From positions 124,001-188,000 of the forward strand of contig CAJXMW010000005.1 in assembly GCA_913056235.1 (NCBI GenBank): a DNA stretch of 64,000 nt. Direction: 5' to 3'. This document shows, piece by piece, positions 8,453 to 18,100 of the stretch (position 1 is its first letter; each line of letters opens with the position of its first letter). Source of the stretch: an uncultured Fodinibius sp. GTDB lineage: Bacteria; Bacteroidota; Rhodothermia; Balneolales; Balneolaceae. Position numbers and translations under genes: made by a program. The notes beneath the pieces were generated by a model. That model worked only from the letters and a program-made list of their open reading frames with translations. It was not told the DNA's origin and ran no database searches.

Positions 8453-9133
8453 TTAATCGTCCTCATCTATTGCTTCTTCATCATCCATCAAATCATCAAA
8501 ATCCGGCGCGTCCATAACTTCACTGTCCTCCTCATCTTCATCAAAATCGGCATCAGATTCTTTACTTGCGGTTGCCTTGGCGCCAGCCCTGCGCAACTGA
8601 TTTGCAATTTCCTTATTGTCGTTGTCGAGTGCCATGGAAAGCGCAGACTCATCATTTTTGTCGCGCAGCTTCACTTTTGCGCCATTGCCCAGTAGATACT
8701 TCACAATCATGGAGTGACCTTCACGGGCAGCTAGCATCAGTGCCGTTTGTCCCCAACGTTGTTGAACATTGACATTAGCTCCCTTTTCGACCAGCAGTTT
8801 TACGGCCTTCAAGTTTCCCTCCCGGGCTGCAGCAATGAGCGACACATCACCTATTTCAGCATTGTGTTCCAACAGCTGTTTCATCACTTCAATGTTACCT
8901 CGTTCCGCGGCACGGCTAAGTGCTGTTCCTCCCAACGAGGTGGTAATATTGGGATCAGCTCCCTGCTTCAGCAGAAAGTCAACAACTTCAACATTGTTAT
9001 GCTCGGCAGCAATAATAAGTGCGGAGACTCCATTCTTGGCCGTCCTATTTAAATCCGCATCATCGTTCGCAAGTTTTTTTATCTGCTTCAAATTCCCGCT
9101 CTTGGCAGCATCCAGCATTGTTGATAGTTCCAT
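8453..9133 (-). CDS. Ankyrin-repeat protein with acidic C-terminal tail
   Basis: The 226-residue protein has about five ankyrin repeats between residues 5 and 190, seen as repeated G-x-T/S-A-L-x-x-A-A motifs such as GVSALIIAAEHNN, GGTALSRAAERGN and GQTALMLAAREGH. A roughly 45-residue tail rich in Asp and Glu (DEDEEDSEVMDAPDFDD) follows. There is no signal peptide, so it is probably cytoplasmic. Ankyrin repeats mediate protein contacts, and no partner is indicated by the neighbours. The function is unknown. Confidence 0.85.
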   Translation of the reverse strand: MELSTMLDAAKSGNLKQIKKLANDDADLNRTAKNGVSALIIAAEHNNVEVVDFLLKQGADPNITTSLGGTALSRAAERGNIEVMKQLLEHNAEIGDVSLIAAAREGNLKAVKLLVEKGANVNVQQRWGQTALMLAAREGHSMIVKYLLGNGAKVKLRDKNDESALSMALDNDNKEIANQLRRAGAKATASKESDADFDEDEEDSEVMDAPDFDDLMDDEEAIDEDD

Positions 9134-9226
9134 TTCAGTAAGTCCTTAATTCAGGGTAAATATATTGCTACTTATATCACAATAATCTGCTTATTTGTCA
9201 ATACGAATCTGTTACTTGTTATTTTT

Positions 9227-10141
9227 CTAATGCAGCATACCGATACCACTATAGCCATTCATAAAATCTTTTCCACTCATCCGGCGTTTTCCCTGTAGTT
9301 GAACTTCTTTAAGGATTAAAGTTCCCGTTTTACAACCTACAATCAAATCATCGCCAGACATCTCCAGTTGTCCCGGCGCCACCTTTTTAGACGGACCAAT
9401 TTCCGAGCGATAGATATTAAATTTCAGATCATCCACCTCAGCCCAGGCAGTGGGGAAAGGACTCAAACCACGGATTTTGTTATGGACTTGTTCGACCGGT
9501 TGATCAAAATCAATCTTACAGTCATCGGTAAACAACTTCGGTGCGGGCGTTGCTTTTGTGTCATCCTGTGGTTGAAGCTCGTACGTTCCCTGACCAATTT
9601 CATCTATTGATTCGACAAGCAACTCGCTTCCCAATTTCTTGAGGCGCTTATAGACATCGCCAGTTGTTTCGTTGGGACCTATCGAAGTTTCGCTCTGCTG
9701 GATGATATTCCCGGTATCGACTTGTTCATCCAGAAAAAACACCGTACAACCTGTTTTCTCTTCCCCGTTGATAATGGCCCAGTGGATGGGAGCTGCTCCT
9801 CTGTATTTAGGCAACAGCGAAGCGTGTAAATTGATCGATCCCTCGGTGGGCAATTCTAAAATCTTGGGAGGTAAAATCCGGAAAGCAACGACCACAAACA
9901 GATCGGCGTCCAGCGCCTTCAGCTTTTGATAAAAGTCGGGATCATCGAGTTCTTCAACCTCAATTACTGGCAAGTCCAGCTCCAGGGCTTTCTTTTTTAC
10001 CGCCGTGGGAGAAGTATCCCCCCCTCGTCCACGCCGCTTGTCCACATTACTGACTACCGATACAATATCGTGATCGGATTGATACAATTTCTCCAGGCTC
10101 GGGATGGCGAAATCCGGAGACCCCATAAAAACAATGCGCAT
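9227..10141 (-). CDS. fmt: Methionyl-tRNA formyltransferase
   Basis: The 304-residue enzyme formylates the initiator methionyl-tRNA using 10-formyl-THF. MRIVFMGSPDFAIPSLEKL is the usual N-terminus, and LHASLLPKYRGAAPIHWAIINGE holds the catalytic Asn/His/Asp region of the formyltransferase fold; the C-terminal OB-like domain follows (ILKEVQLQGKRRMSG). The upstream gene, 6 bases away, is peptide deformylase, the enzyme that removes the same formyl group. The fmt-def pairing is widely conserved. Confidence 0.96.
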   Translation of the reverse strand: MRIVFMGSPDFAIPSLEKLYQSDHDIVSVVSNVDKRRGRGGDTSPTAVKKKALELDLPVIEVEELDDPDFYQKLKALDADLFVVVAFRILPPKILELPTEGSINLHASLLPKYRGAAPIHWAIINGEEKTGCTVFFLDEQVDTGNIIQQSETSIGPNETTGDVYKRLKKLGSELLVESIDEIGQGTYELQPQDDTKATPAPKLFTDDCKIDFDQPVEQVHNKIRGLSPFPTAWAEVDDLKFNIYRSEIGPSKKVAPGQLEMSGDDLIVGCKTGTLILKEVQLQGKRRMSGKDFMNGYSGIGMLH

Positions 10142-10147
10142 AACCTT

Positions 10148-10717
10148 TTATTTTTGCTCAGCTTTCTTAGGTACGACCGGATAGGCGATGTCTGCCCGGC
10201 CTTCAGCAATCTCATTTAATTTAGAGCCCAGCAGTTTGCGCTTAAACATGGATAGATGATCCAAAAACAAAATGCCATCAAGGTGGTCGGTCTCATGCTG
10301 AATGACACGCGCCCACCAGCCGTCAATTTCAAGTTCCTGCTCGTTGAAATCACGATCCAGGTAGGAGACTACAATTTTTTCGGGACGCTTCACTGAAGCA
10401 TTCACCCCGGGAATGCTCAGGCATCCCTCATCCATGGCAACCTCATCGCCGCCCTGAAAGGTGATTTCGGGATTTATCATCGCAATGGGACCCATTTGCG
10501 GTCCTTCTCCTTCTTCCGACATCGCATCGGCATCAGCCACAAAAATTCGTCTTAGCTCTCCAATTTGCGGTGCAGCCAATCCAACCCCATCCGAGTTATA
10601 CATAGTATCGAACATGTCATCGATGAGCGTCTGAATCTCCTCAGAGTTTTTATTGACGGGCTCCGCTTCTTTGCGAAGCACTTCGTCATCATACGTAACG
10701 ATCGGTAATACGGACAT
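10148..10717 (-). CDS. def: Peptide deformylase
   Basis: I use the start at 10717 (MSVLPIVTYDDEVLRKEAEPV), which matches the usual N-terminus; the ORF track begins 7 residues earlier. All three metal-site motifs are present: GVGLAAPQIG, EGCLSIPGV with the metal-binding cysteine, and QHETDHLDG with the HExxH motif. It removes the N-formyl group from nascent chains. The start overlaps the end of ruvX by 29 bases, showing tight operon packing. Confidence 0.95.
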   Translation of the reverse strand: MSVLPIVTYDDEVLRKEAEPVNKNSEEIQTLIDDMFDTMYNSDGVGLAAPQIGELRRIFVADADAMSEEGEGPQMGPIAMINPEITFQGGDEVAMDEGCLSIPGVNASVKRPEKIVVSYLDRDFNEQELEIDGWWARVIQHETDHLDGILFLDHLSMFKRKLLGSKLNEIAEGRADIAYPVVPKKAEQK

Positions 10718-11144
10718 TGTTGGCTTCTGCGAGTTCAATATATTTCTGTAAAATGATAGCAGCCGCTGCTTGGTTGATACGGTCAGATTCGCGCCGCTTC
10801 ATCTTGGGAACGCCAGCCTCTACCATAGCACGTACAGCTTCTTTGGTAGTATAGCGTTCGTCGATTTTCTGAATTTCAATATCGGGAAATTTAGAGCTGA
10901 GCTCGGTAAGAAATTTTTCTACCATTTTTATGGCTCGTCCCTCTTGGCCACTCGGGGTAAGCGGCCATCCTACGACAAACATCTCAACATTTTCCTCTTC
11001 AACGAGTTCTTCCAGTTTGTCAAAAACGACTTCGTAATGGTAGGTACCAATGGGATTGGCTACGGTTTTAAGTAAGTCGGTACGAGCTAAGCCAATCCAT
11101 TTTGTTCCGACATCGATACCGACCAGTCTTCCGTATTCTGCCAC
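10689..11144 (-). CDS. ruvX: YqgF/RuvX family Holliday-junction resolvase-like nuclease
   Basis: This 151-residue RNase-H-fold protein starts with GIDVGTKWIGLARTD, the first catalytic strand with the conserved Asp. It has the VVGWPLTPSGQEG segment and the IDERYTTKEA motif, followed by DRINQAAAAIILQKYIE with the last acidic residue. The family processes Holliday junctions and, in some bacteria, pre-16S rRNA. It overlaps def and starts 2 bases after the HU gene, so it belongs to the HU-ruvX-def-fmt operon. Confidence 0.92.
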   Translation of the reverse strand: MAEYGRLVGIDVGTKWIGLARTDLLKTVANPIGTYHYEVVFDKLEELVEEENVEMFVVGWPLTPSGQEGRAIKMVEKFLTELSSKFPDIEIQKIDERYTTKEAVRAMVEAGVPKMKRRESDRINQAAAAIILQKYIELAEANNVRITDRYV

Positions 11145-11146
11145 TG

Positions 11147-11479
11147 CTAATCTTCCATTTCTTCTAATTCCTCTTCTTCAAGAGGTTGTTTCAAAAATTG
11201 TTTTAAAAGCTTACTCGGTTTAAAATGAGTCTTGCGATGCGGAGGCACATAAATCTCTTCGTTCGTCTTGGGATTTCGAGCCTTCGGCTTCGCTTTGGTT
11301 TTCTTGACTTCAAAAACACCAAAGTCGCGCAATTCGATCCGACAAGTCGGATCCGCGTCCATCATTGTCTCGCGAAGGGCAACAAGTACTGCATCAACCC
11401 ATGGCTCGGTTTGAACCATTGGCTCATCCAGCTCTTCCGCGACGCGACGTACAATGTCTCTTTTTGTGTATGTAATCAT
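11147..11479 (-). CDS. HU/IHF family DNA-binding protein
   Basis: The 110-residue protein has the HU/IHF fold: an N-terminal helical part (TKRDIVRRVAEELDEP), then RIELRDFGVFEVKKTKAKPKARNPKTNEEIYVPPHRKTHFKPSK, which is the beta-arm with the RNPKT tip motif and the Pro that intercalates DNA. An acidic tail (LEEEELEEMED) extends beyond the usual 90-95 residues. It is a nucleoid protein that bends DNA. It is the first gene of the HU-ruvX-def-fmt operon, and no hairpin separates it from ruvX. Confidence 0.93.
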   Translation of the reverse strand: MITYTKRDIVRRVAEELDEPMVQTEPWVDAVLVALRETMMDADPTCRIELRDFGVFEVKKTKAKPKARNPKTNEEIYVPPHRKTHFKPSKLLKQFLKQPLEEEELEEMED

Positions 11480-11632
11480 AGTCTGATCGTGATATTTATT
11501 AAACCTTTACTTTTTCTCTGACCCTGGTTGAGAGAATGATATAAATAGTACCAATTTTTCTGTGATTGATGATATTACTTTTCTACCAGATTTAAAAATA
11601 TTTAAGGGCGTAAATTTTAGAGAAACAACAAC

Positions 11633-13885
11633 TTACTCGTAACGATATACGCTCTTCACGCCGTCTACTTTCTGAAGTTTTGCAATTATGCGATCCAAGT
11701 GATCAATGTCTTCCACATAAACGGTGAGGATACCTTCGAACATTCCACTGTCGCTGTTCACATTGATACTTTTCATGTTGGTTTCAAGCGATTTTGACAA
11801 GACATCAGTAATATCATTAATCATGCCCACACGATCTTCGCCAATCACTTTAACAGCTCCCAGAAACTGGGAATCAATATTTTTGGCCCACGACACATCC
11901 ACGATCCGCTCGCCGTCGGTCTGGATAAGATGATGGATGTTTTTACAATTTGAGCGATGAATCTTCACATCACCTGTGCGACTTATAAAGCCCATCACGT
12001 CATCACCCGGAATGGGATTACAGCAGTTTGCATAATTATACTTCACATTCGTGAGCTCACCGTTGATGATCAGCGCCTTCTCATCACTAACCGAACGCGC
12101 CGCATTGATATATGTTTCCTGAATTTCTTCTTCGGTGGCCGGAGCTGTCTTCTCTTCCTCTTCTTGATCCTCTTCGATACGACCTTTGCTGGTATATTGC
12201 TTAACAGCCTTAAACAACTTATTTACATCAAATGTACCTTTACCAATATCGTAAAACAGGTCTTGGGTAGAATCAAAATTTAGCTTTTGGGCAACTTTGG
12301 TGAGATCCTGATCAGAAATCTCAACATTACCCCGCTTGGCGCGTTTTTCCCAGATTTCACGTCCCTCGTCGGCCGTCTGCCGCTCTTTCTGTTTGATAAA
12401 CTGACGGATCCGTGACTTCGCCTTGTGGGTCACCACATCGTTGATCCAATCCGGATTGAGGTTAATTTTATTTCCCGTGATGATCTCAACCTGGTCACCA
12501 ATATCCAGTTTCTGACGTAGCGGCGCCATTTTGCCATTAATTTTGGCAGCAATGGCTCGTTCGCCAATTTCGCTGTGAATATCAAACGCAAAGTCGATGG
12601 GAGTAGCTCCCTGCGGCAGAGTACGCAGCTCACCATCCGGGGTAAACACATAAATCTCATCCTGGTAGAGATTAAGCTGGAAATCCTTTACAAATTCCGT
12701 AGCCGCATCAGGACGAGGGTTGTCAAGTATATCACGCACCCAGTGGACAAACTTGTCCAGTGTCTCCGAACCACTGCCTTTGCCCTCTTTGTACTTCCAG
12801 TGCGCAGCTACTCCTTTTTCGGCGATATCATCCATATGTCGCGTGCGGATCTGCACCTCTACCTTGCGTCCCTTTTTGGTAATCACCGTGGTATGCAAGG
12901 ATTGATAACCGTTGGCCTTGGGCACCGAGATAAAATCACGGAATCGCTTCGGAATGGGCGTATACCAGTCAGTAATAATAGAATAGACACGCCAGCAATC
13001 TTCTTTAGTATGCGGCTCTTCCAGGATGATGCGGATGGCAAACAGATCGTAAATCTCCTCAAAGGGCTTTTGTTGCCGCTGCATCTTGCGGAAAATTGAA
13101 TAGATATGTTTGGGACGCCCTTTCATCTCAAACGTAAAGCCCTGTTCATCCAGCTCGTCCTGAATGGGATCCATAAACTCCTCAATAAAAGCTTCACGGG
13201 CCTCTTTCTTCTCGCGCAACTTCCGCGCAATAAACTTGTACGAGTTGGGATCAATAACCTTAAAACAGAGGTCTTCCAACTCACTTTTGATATTAAACAA
13301 GCCAAACCGGTGTGCCAAAGGGGCGTACAACTCCATGGTTTCGGTGGCCTTTTCCATCTGCTTTTCGCGCGGCAAGTGCTGTATAGTACGCATATTATGC
13401 AAGCGGTCGGCAAATTTGATCAGTACCACGCGGATGTCCTCAGCCATGGAGAGGAGCATCTTCATAAAGGTTTCGGCCTGTTTGGTGTTGCGGCTCTTGA
13501 AAACCCCAGTAATCTTGGTTACACCGTCAATTAAATGAGAAACCGTATCGCCAAACTTTTCTTCGATATCTTCAAGAGTGACTCCGGTATCCTCTACGGT
13601 ATCGTGCAGCAGCGATGCCACTACCGACACATCATCGATATTGATCTCAGAAGCCACAATCTTAGCTACAGACACCGGATGATAATAAAAAGGTTCCCCG
13701 GAAGCGCGATCGACATCTTTGTGAGAAATATAGCAGAGCTTGAACGCTCGTGCTATCATCTGCTCATCCACCTCTTCAAGGCTGTCTCGGCATACCTTTA
13801 GCAGCTGATCCAGATCCTCTTGCTGAGGTGGATCCAGAGTATAATCATCTAAATCGATATTATATTTCGTCTTGGTGTCTGCCAT
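11633..13885 (-). CDS. RelA/SpoT bifunctional (p)ppGpp synthetase/hydrolase
   Basis: The 750-residue protein has the full long-RSH architecture. The N-terminal HD hydrolase has YYHPVSVAKIV and LLHDTVEDTG (HD pair). The synthetase domain contains YDLFAIRIIL and NGYQSLHTTVI. A TGS domain (IYVFTPDGELRTLPQGATPIDFAFDIH), a helical/zinc-finger part with NCCNPIPGDD and a C-terminal ACT domain follow. The intact HDxxED motif suggests active hydrolysis, so this is a SpoT/Rel-type bifunctional alarmone enzyme. No other RSH gene is in the window. Confidence 0.95.
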   Translation of the reverse strand: MADTKTKYNIDLDDYTLDPPQQEDLDQLLKVCRDSLEEVDEQMIARAFKLCYISHKDVDRASGEPFYYHPVSVAKIVASEINIDDVSVVASLLHDTVEDTGVTLEDIEEKFGDTVSHLIDGVTKITGVFKSRNTKQAETFMKMLLSMAEDIRVVLIKFADRLHNMRTIQHLPREKQMEKATETMELYAPLAHRFGLFNIKSELEDLCFKVIDPNSYKFIARKLREKKEAREAFIEEFMDPIQDELDEQGFTFEMKGRPKHIYSIFRKMQRQQKPFEEIYDLFAIRIILEEPHTKEDCWRVYSIITDWYTPIPKRFRDFISVPKANGYQSLHTTVITKKGRKVEVQIRTRHMDDIAEKGVAAHWKYKEGKGSGSETLDKFVHWVRDILDNPRPDAATEFVKDFQLNLYQDEIYVFTPDGELRTLPQGATPIDFAFDIHSEIGERAIAAKINGKMAPLRQKLDIGDQVEIITGNKINLNPDWINDVVTHKAKSRIRQFIKQKERQTADEGREIWEKRAKRGNVEISDQDLTKVAQKLNFDSTQDLFYDIGKGTFDVNKLFKAVKQYTSKGRIEEDQEEEEKTAPATEEEIQETYINAARSVSDEKALIINGELTNVKYNYANCCNPIPGDDVMGFISRTGDVKIHRSNCKNIHHLIQTDGERIVDVSWAKNIDSQFLGAVKVIGEDRVGMINDITDVLSKSLETNMKSINVNSDSGMFEGILTVYVEDIDHLDRIIAKLQKVDGVKSVYRYE

Positions 13886-13975
13886 GATTAAAAAATTGCG
13901 ATCAAGAATCGTAACGGTCGGTATTCACCTAGATAAAACAATGCCAAAGCCGTCTACATTCAAATAAAGGAACTG

Positions 13976-13998
13976 TTTGGTGATTAACAATCACCAAA
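13976..13998. other. Short perfect hairpin upstream of the rel gene
   Basis: TTTGGTGATT and AATCACCAAA form a perfect 10-base stem with a 3-base loop in the gap upstream of the rel gene and 3' of the barrel-protein terminator. It may reinforce termination or act as an operator; the sequence does not decide. Confidence 0.5.
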
Positions 13999-14021
13999 AT
14001 GCTTACATATACAATTCAAAA

Positions 14022-14053
14022 ATAAAAAAGCGGACGCTTGATAACGTCCGCTT
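14022..14053 (-). terminator. Terminator of the beta-barrel gene
   Basis: AAGCGGACG at 14028-14036 and CGTCCGCTT at 14045-14053 form a 9-base stem, followed on the minus strand by TTTTTATT. It lies directly after the stop of the 14073-14663 gene. Confidence 0.88.
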
Positions 14054-14072
14054 AAGGTCAAAAGGTATTTAA

Positions 14073-14663
14073 TCAGAAAGAAATAGAAACCCCGAATATC
14101 ATACGTCCATTACTGTTTTTTATATCCTTCAACTCATCCTCATAGTTTGATACATCCTCCAAGCGATATTCTACAAATGGTTGGATGGGCAGGGCACTAA
14201 GTCTGGCTCCTACAAAGCCATTCCAATAAATGGCACTGTCGTTAGATTCAGAATTAAATGCCGAATTCTGTGGCAAATCATCTCGGTTTACATCCAGCGT
14301 GGATGCCCCCAAGCCAAGTCCAACATATGGACTAATGGGACCTACCGTTACACCACCGACGGCTGCCAGTCCGTAATCGTAGTTGGTAATATCCTGCGAA
14401 TAGGAATAGGTGGTATTGCCGTCCTGATAATCGATGCTATTTTCATCGTTGAAGTAACTGAAATGGGCTCGGATTCCCAGATTTACCAGAGGTAACCCTT
14501 GTAGAATACTACGCTCAATGCGCGCGCCAAAACCGTTTTTGGGTTGCTCTTGCCGAATTTCATAAGATGCACCCAAGCTCCACTGAGCTGACGCAACTTG
14601 AGGTGTTGCACTAAGTAACAATGCAAATGTAGCAAAAGCGAATACTATTTTTTTTACCTTCAT
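14073..14663 (-). CDS. Outer-membrane beta-barrel-like protein
   Basis: The 196-residue product begins with a clear signal peptide (MKVKKIVFAFATFALLLSATPQVASAQ, cleavage after ASA). The rest alternates polar and hydrophobic residues as in small barrels, with stretches such as WSLGASYEIRQ, GAAVGGVTVGPISPYVGLGLGA and the end RMIFGVSISF, whose terminal Phe is the usual outer-membrane assembly signal. It resembles the OmpA/OmpW-like porin families in design, but I cannot assign a substrate. It has its own terminator. Confidence 0.75.
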   Translation of the reverse strand: MKVKKIVFAFATFALLLSATPQVASAQWSLGASYEIRQEQPKNGFGARIERSILQGLPLVNLGIRAHFSYFNDENSIDYQDGNTTYSYSQDITNYDYGLAAVGGVTVGPISPYVGLGLGASTLDVNRDDLPQNSAFNSESNDSAIYWNGFVGARLSALPIQPFVEYRLEDVSNYEDELKDIKNSNGRMIFGVSISF

Positions 14664-15123
14664 AATATCTCCACAATTATTTTTTTAGAATATATTTAAA
14701 ACTATTTGAATACCAGGGAAAATAAGATCGCAACAACTTATCTGTCTGAAGTAACAATATCCATTCCATCTATGGAAATGCCAAATCCTAATCTAATGTT
14801 CCATCATGGTATTCAGATATGGGAATAACTTTATTAATGATAAAGACGTATTGTGATGCGGCAAATTTTTAAAATTTATTTCCTCATCTTAACTAAAATT
14901 GAGATTTGGTGTTTTCATCGAGAAGCTCGAGTATATTTTCAGACCAAGCTCGGTCGATCTGTGCCACTGTAATGGTAATCACTTCATTCAGTTCAGTCTT
15001 AAACTAATACAGAAGCTGACTATCACTAAGCTGATTGATGACATTGAACATGTCATGGTCAGCACCACTTTTTTCTCCTATGGTAGGTATCCACAAATCT
15101 TCCCTATAGTTGCCAGTCTAACC
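14664..15123. other. Intergenic region without a supported gene
   Basis: These 460 bases separate two minus-strand genes. The only ORF (14899-15156 plus, 85 residues) runs into the end of the next gene on the other strand and resembles nothing I recognise. The promoter of the barrel gene should lie in the first 150 bases. Confidence 0.4.
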
Positions 15124-18100
15124 CTATTTCAACAGGGTCATCTTTTGCACCTTTGATACCCCACCTGCTTTCAAGTGAATAAAATACATGCCGCTGGATA
15201 AATTACTACCATCAAAAGACACGGTATAGGCACCGGGCGTCTGGCGTTTGTTGACAAGCGTCCGCACTTTTTGCCCAAGCACATTATATACTTCCAGCGT
15301 AACCTCTGTTTGAACGGCTACCTCGTAACGAATCTTCGTAGATGGATTAAAGGGATTGGGATAATTGGGCAATAACTCATGTTCAGTAATGGCGGATGCG
15401 CCGCCTCTTTGCAGTAACAGCTTCTGGTGTGGTCGCTGAATTGTTGCTTTGCGACCAGCAGGCAACTGATAATGAACAGTATCTTGCCCGGTAACACCCG
15501 ACAACACATATCCAGACTGGGCATTTTGCGATACCGACACCTGAACCGGATATGTACTGGAAGTTAATTTTAACTCAGTACGTTTTTGCTCTGCCAATCG
15601 GAGGTCATTTGTGGTTCGCACATCAAGAGCCGGAGTGGGTGCCTTGGGTGGCATCCGGTACTGATCACGCATTACGTTGTCGATCGGTTTTGAAGTAGCA
15701 AAAAACTTCTGGACAGTCGGTCCATGACGAAACTGCAGCTCGTCCACCGAAGGGTCCTCACTGGCTAGCAGCTCTCGGCCGGAAGAACTAGATGCACCTA
15801 TTGTAAGCTGAATATCTCCCGCCTGGTCAGCATGAATCCAATAGCCCCGGGTTGGAGTAATCTCTGTTGCCGATTGGTAGGAGCCATTTTGATACTTAAA
15901 AATATCGGTAGCACTTCGCACCCCGTTGGGATCACTGATATCAGAGGTACTAACGGTATCACCGATCCCGCCTATCAGATTCCACCCCTCTTCCAGAGAA
16001 ATTGTAGCATCGGTTTGGGCCCCTCCACTAAATGTGATATTGGAACCTGCATCACTTTTGACCCAATAGCCTTCTTGGGGATTAAAACTGTTAGATGATT
16101 CATAGACCGATGAATAGCCATAAATTGTGATGTTACCTCCGCTCTGCATACCACTGGTTGCTGCCATTGGCGACCCTACCAATTGCCACTGGTTATCGAT
16201 AGTTGAACTTGCCAGGTGACCAACTACCAGTGTAGAAGTATCGCTCTCGTTACCTTCGGTATCAAAGGCCGAAACCCGATAATAACTAAAATCGTTATTT
16301 ACCTGCTGATCAGTATAAGAGGGATCCGAGGAGGCACTAACCGAGTCATACTTCACCAGGTTATTGCTGTCCGATCCCCGATAAATGTAATACTTCGAAA
16401 TATCCGATTCAGAATTGGCCACCCAGCTCAAATCAACGTCTGAGCTACTTACATCCAGTGCAAGTCCGGTAGGCGCAGCGGGGACCTGCCCATCTCCTAT
16501 TTGAAGTACATCAGCTTGCCCAACAAATATGCCACGTCCATGGGTAGCTACGGCAATCCTGCCATCCGAGGGACGAGAGACAATATATTCGGCCACCGAG
16601 TAACCGATACTTCCTGCCGAACCTCCATCTGATTCACGTGTCCACGTTGTGGAACTCCCGGACAGCGAAGTCGTTGAATACACACCGGTACTGGTACCTA
16701 CCAAATACGTGGTAGGCAAAATCGTGGCATTGCGAATTGAGGGACCCGGATTCTGTGAAGTGCCCTCCAAATTACCTTCAATAGCCGTCCAGTTACTGCC
16801 ACCATCAGTAGAGCGATACAACCCCACAACTCCATAATTCGAGATAACAGCAATAACCTCATCCCCATCCTGCGGATTTACGGCCAAATCATGTACATAA
16901 CCACCGGAAGGAGCACCGGAAATCGAAATATCAACCACATCCTGAGTATTAGTGGCATCATCGAGGTAAAAAATCTGTGGAGACTGATTGCTATTATAAG
17001 CAGCATAATACAACCGATCAGACGGTTGGTTTTGGGAAATCTCTAATGTGCTAATAACATAGTTTGTAGATGAGACCGCCGTGAAGGAATCCCAGTTCTG
17101 GGAAGTGCCGCCACTACTGCCGGTAATCTCATTAATAGATGTATTACGCCACATAGTCCGCCCACCGGGATAAAACATCACACTGTCGCTGGGCGCCAAC
17201 ACATAGGGATGTATAAACAGCTGATTAGAGGCACCGGATGGATACACGACACTATAATCAGTAGAAGTGGCCCCATCATATGGTGAGGTAAGGCTACCAT
17301 CGGATTTGATTCCTATTCGGAGGACTTTACCATTTTGGGATGAGACATATGCATAATCACTGCCCCATGCAGCATAACTTCCATCCCCACTGGAAATATC
17401 GGTCAGTGTCGTTTGTTGTCCTCCCTGTGCATCAGCCTCGAAAAACGGAGTCCCGTTATCTTGTGTCCCACCCATAATACGATCATCATCTTGCTGGGTG
17501 GGAATGGCTACCGTATAAAATTGACCAGTCACATATCCGTCATCTTGATCCTGCCAGCTTACCGACGAAGCCGTAATATCGGAGGTGATACTTAATCCCC
17601 CGTCGTGACTGCTCCAGACCTTATTGGGATCATTTGGATCAAAGGCAATAGCATGCTGGTCAGGGTGGTGCGACGAATATTGCGATACATTATTGGCTTT
17701 AGCATAGCCTCCAATCCAGTATTCATCTTTCTGAGAATTATCAGCGTTATCATACCCCCCTGTTGGCTTGGTAGCAAATCCATCACGCGACCGGAACAAA
17801 TTTGTTGCGCCAACTATCACAAAGTTGGGATCATCGGGCTTGACAGCCACCTCCATATTATATCCCCCTTGCAGGTTGACCCCACCCACAGGATCGCCGA
17901 AATCGGGTAGATTGGCAGAACGGTCTTCCGCTACCGGATTTTGGGGATCGCTGACATCGATCTTGAAAAAACTAATGCCTTGGTTGGTATCACTATTTTC
18001 TTTCTGAGAAAACACATACACGATGGAAGGATCGGAAGGAGCAAAGATGATAACGCTTCGGCCATGAGCAGATGGAAAATCAGAAGGCGTAATTTCGGTC

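Noticed and set aside
14899-15156. 85-residue plus-strand ORF overlapping the end of the propeller gene
   Set aside because: It overlaps the C-terminal sorting domain of the gene on the other strand and resembles no protein I know.
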